Shown: positions 61,555-64,000 of the stretch, piece after piece
Position numbering within the stretch: position 1 is the stretch's first letter
Layout of the letters: every line of letters starts with the position of its first letter
Assembly: GCF_009829915.1 (NCBI RefSeq)
Contig: NZ_SZZW01000003.1
Span: 90,097 to 154,096 of the forward strand
Direction: 5' to 3'
Length of the DNA stretch: 64,000 nucleotides
Origin: Pantoea sp. Nvir
GTDB lineage: Bacteria; Pseudomonadota; Gammaproteobacteria; Enterobacterales; Enterobacteriaceae
Made by a program: the position numbers and the translations under genes
The notes under the pieces: model-generated
Seen by the model: the letters and a program-made list of their open reading frames with translations, nothing else
Databases searched by the model: none
Told to the model about the DNA's origin: nothing

Positions 61555-63900
61555 GATACCAACCAACCAACCAATGCTGCCAGCTTGATACAACTGTTAC
61601 GCGTTCTTTCTGCAGAAAAAATTTCCGGTGTGACGTAGCTAGGAAGTCCCTTCAATACCAGATAATGCAACTTATCACGTAGCACGACATAGGCACGTAC
61701 CAAATCCTGTGCTTCTAGTTGAAACATTTTATCATAGCATAGCGAGCTACTAACTTGAAAATACGCACATTATACGAGCAGCATGTCAGTTCAAGTTGTT
61801 CATCAACATAACGCAAGACAAGATATTGTGCGATCAATGCAATATCAGTAATACCGCCTTCGTCCATTTTAATGTCCTAACTCCCTTTATGTCTTTTGCC
61901 TAGATACACACGCATTTTCTCTCGCATTGCGCGTACATTTTTTTACAATACTCCCGTCGCTCGAGGCATACTAATAATTTACGGCGAATGGTATTGAAAA
62001 GACTGACTAAATCCTCATCACCAAATACTACACAGGCGTGAACCAACGTTTCATGTTCCTAGGTCCAAGCTTCATGGCACTGATAATTTTAAAGGAGTCA
62101 AAAGTGGTGACGAGCATGCCGGTTTCTCCAGAAAGCCGTATCCTGCTGCTGCATCTACTTTATAAAGCACACCTGACACAGTACATGTATTAAAAAGCTA
62201 TACAATGTACTATGCTAGACGAAGATAAAACCGACGACCGTCAATGCTACGCTTGCCGTCAGGTACTAAATCTACTGGACAGTCATGTAAAAATATAAGA
62301 TCGAGATCAGAGCTATAGCCTAACTCCCAGGCACCTATCTTACCATAGCCCAATACCAAGAAACTGTTTTCTACCTTCTCTTACAGATGTCCTGGCCGTC
62401 CGTAACGTTGTAGCATCATACGCTATGAGTGTTGAACGACTGATTCGATAATTATTTCCGTCAGCCAAGTTAAGTGATCGCTTATTTCCATTACCGGTGG
62501 TAAGATGCTCACAATATCTGCCGTCGTAATTCGCAGTAGCTGCGTTTGTTTGAATTAACACGATAGATATTTCAAGTTGTTGCTCATCATCATCAAAGGG
62601 AAGACGTATTAAATACTGGCACAACTCGTTACTATAAGCGTCAATAACAGGGGGTTGATAGAAAATGGTGGTATCGAGTAACTTATCCGGTATTATCGGA
62701 TAGTTATCCAACTGATTGGCGATCATTTGATGATCGCTATACACATACGGATCAAATGATGCAGTGCTTCGTGATATTTAATAAGCAGTTCAAGATAAAT
62801 ATTACATTTTAGTAGACCTAGCAGTAGAGGAACAAGACGACTAAAGATCACTAAGATATCATCACGAAAGCATACTTCACTCATCAGCAACGGCATCAGC
62901 TAATTATCACTAGTCGTCCTCGCGGACCGCTGGCGCGGAAATTGATATCGTGTTGAAAATCCGCTAGAACTCATTTTAATATCTGCCGCTGCTTATTAAT
63001 TAACTGTGGTGATACTGTGGTGATAAAAGTGCCAGTTCCTCTATTCGTACCACATGCCTCTGAACTCGCCTCACTTAGGCTAGTGTCTAATTAACGGAAT
63101 TTCTCGGCTGATCAGTTCGTTAAAAATAACGTGCACTGATGCCATATGATTCTCAAGCCACGTTATTAAAAATGGTCCAACTTTCCGAACTCACACCATT
63201 ACTCATACAAGAAGCCCAATACAGTATACTGTATCACTTCTTGGCATCTTCTAAATCTGTTCGTTGCCAATACCTTGTAGTAGATTTTCTAGACAGCGTA
63301 GAAAATGTAGGTTTTTCATATCGCTACGGCTGTTCCAAGTTTGATTTTTTTACCCAGTGAGCACCGCTGTACTTCGCCGTGCTCGTATTCTGTAGTACCT
63401 GAATCGAGCTAAAATCGATATAATGGCAGTATAGATGAACAGACTCGGCATTAGATATATCTATTGCCTCCGGAGATCCTGAGCGTCGTTGCCCATCAAA
63501 CATAATTTAATATCGAGTAACGTTTCCATTCACAACTCTGTTCTTGGTAATCGTCTTCTAGTGTGGTGAAAAACACTGAATCCAAGCAATTTGCACTAAC
63601 ATGCGGTAACGAAAGAGACGCAGTACACGTATCAGTGACATCTCGCTATCCACCGTAACTATCTCTTAATTGAAATAGTACGCATATCGCCGTCACTCAT
63701 CCAGCTATGGCAGCTGCTTCTTAATTACCAGCCACCATTCAGGGTGCTGTTGCAACTTTTTAACAATGAGTTCACTAATCTATTACCACCAGATAGTATC
63801 AAATGTTCACTAGATTTTGAAGAAATGGTGCAAAAACTTCACATATAAATATTTGTAATCTCTTCCAGATGGAAAGTTTCGAATAATAATTCACTGCTCG
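61555..63900 (-). pseudogene. glnE: Decayed glnE (glutamine synthetase adenylyltransferase/deadenylase)
   Basis: The minus strand reads as GlnE in order but in broken frames. QQHPEWW lies near 63745 and LRLFRYRMLVQIAW near 63610. LMPLLMSEVCFRDD with IYLELLIKYHEALHHLI lies near 62780-62895 and MIANQLDNYPIIPDKLLD near 62720. [20 protein letters not shown] lies near 62300 and REKMRVYLGKRHKGS with DEGGITDI near 61890. LRDKLHYLVLKGLPSYV lies near 61670 and IFSAERT near 61610. Both nucleotidyltransferase halves are affected, and the relic is about 0.5 kb shorter than the E. coli gene. It includes an 11-bp tandem duplication at 63004-63025. It lies next to hldE as in E. coli. Adenylylation control of glutamine synthetase is lost. 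Confidence 0.95.
63004..63025. repeat. Exact 11-bp tandem duplication inside the glnE relic
   Basis: CTGTGGTGATA occurs twice head to tail (63004-63014, 63015-63025). Eleven bases shift the reading frame. It belongs to the same class of slippage-like events as the copies at 11373, 26222 and 27830. Confidence 0.85.
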
Positions 63901-64000
63901 CTATTAAATATTAATAGCTCTCTAAACGAAAATATCCGAATTAATGCCTTCAAAAGCACTCATCCTCTGGAACACTGTTCGGCCGGTCTGCAAAATCGCA

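Noticed and set aside
61458..61727. 89-codon minus-strand frame overlapping the hldE start
   Set aside because: It is the open C-terminal fragment of the glnE pseudogene, with a chance start codon.
62340..62744. 134-codon minus-strand open frame
   Set aside because: It encodes an internal GlnE segment (MIANQLDNYPIIPDKLLD) followed by a frame change; part of the glnE relic.

Overview
The window looks like part of the chromosome of a gammaproteobacterial, Enterobacterales-type endosymbiont whose genome is shrinking. Almost every readable gene has a clear Escherichia coli-type counterpart, often within a few residues of the E. coli length. The genes sit in short blocks that keep enterobacterial order, separated by long AT-rich stretches without open genes. 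By my own feature list, intact genes cover about 58% of the window. Some of the empty stretches are recognisable ghosts of the gene that belongs there by synteny: rdgB, mutY, ytfL, yjgA and glnE. No transposase, phage, plasmid or CRISPR sequence was seen. A Sodalis-allied insect symbiont fits best, but the species cannot be named from the sequence alone.

Layout. 0-6.2 kb: yggS (cut by the window edge), yggT, a rdgB ghost, hemW, trmB (reverse), a mutY ghost, yggX and mltC, which is the E. coli yggS-mltC neighbourhood. 8.0-10.7 kb: a reverse operon for a short-Q-loop (cyanide-insensitive-like) bd oxidase, cydA-cydB plus a 51-residue DUF2474-type small subunit. 11.5-14.2 kb: ytjA, osmY, prfC (reverse). 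14.9-16.8 kb: metC, yghB. 18.2-24.0 kb: plsC, parC and parE (reverse). 25.2-34.1 kb: cysQ, a ytfL ghost, tamA-tamB, ppa. 35.1-41.0 kb: a yjgA ghost, pmbA, dolP, diaA, rsmI, and the RNase P RNA gene rnpB. 41.7-46.0 kb: yqjK-yqjE-yqjD and alx. 46.8-49.8 kb: a YfiH-family gene, ddlA and the ileX tRNA. 51.1-56.7 kb: the macromolecular-synthesis operon rpsU-dnaG-rpoD with divergent tsaD. 58.4-64 kb: ribB with its FMN riboswitch, ubiK, hldE and a large glnE ghost running to the window edge.

Working together. The retained genes serve replication and chromosome segregation (dnaG, parC, parE, diaA), transcription and translation (rpoD, rpsU, ileX, trmB, tsaD, prfC, rsmI, rnpB) and envelope building (tamA/tamB, dolP, mltC, plsC, ddlA, hldE). 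They also cover respiration and cofactors (cydAB, ubiK, ribB, hemW) and a little sulfur metabolism (cysQ, metC). Two mutation-avoidance genes (mutY, rdgB) and the glutamine synthetase adenylyltransferase (glnE) are dead.

The most unusual structural signal is a set of unrelated long inverted repeats. Two lie exactly at the ends of the adjacent dnaG and rpoD genes: a 52-bp loopless perfect palindrome that swallows the last codons and stop of dnaG, and a 28-bp perfect stem that starts at the rpoD stop. Short tandem duplications are also scattered through the window, including one in frame inside tamA. ParC carries Ile at the position of E. coli Ser80, a change known from quinolone-resistant bacteria. 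I found no convincing new multi-gene system; the palindromes at gene ends are the best candidate for something undescribed.
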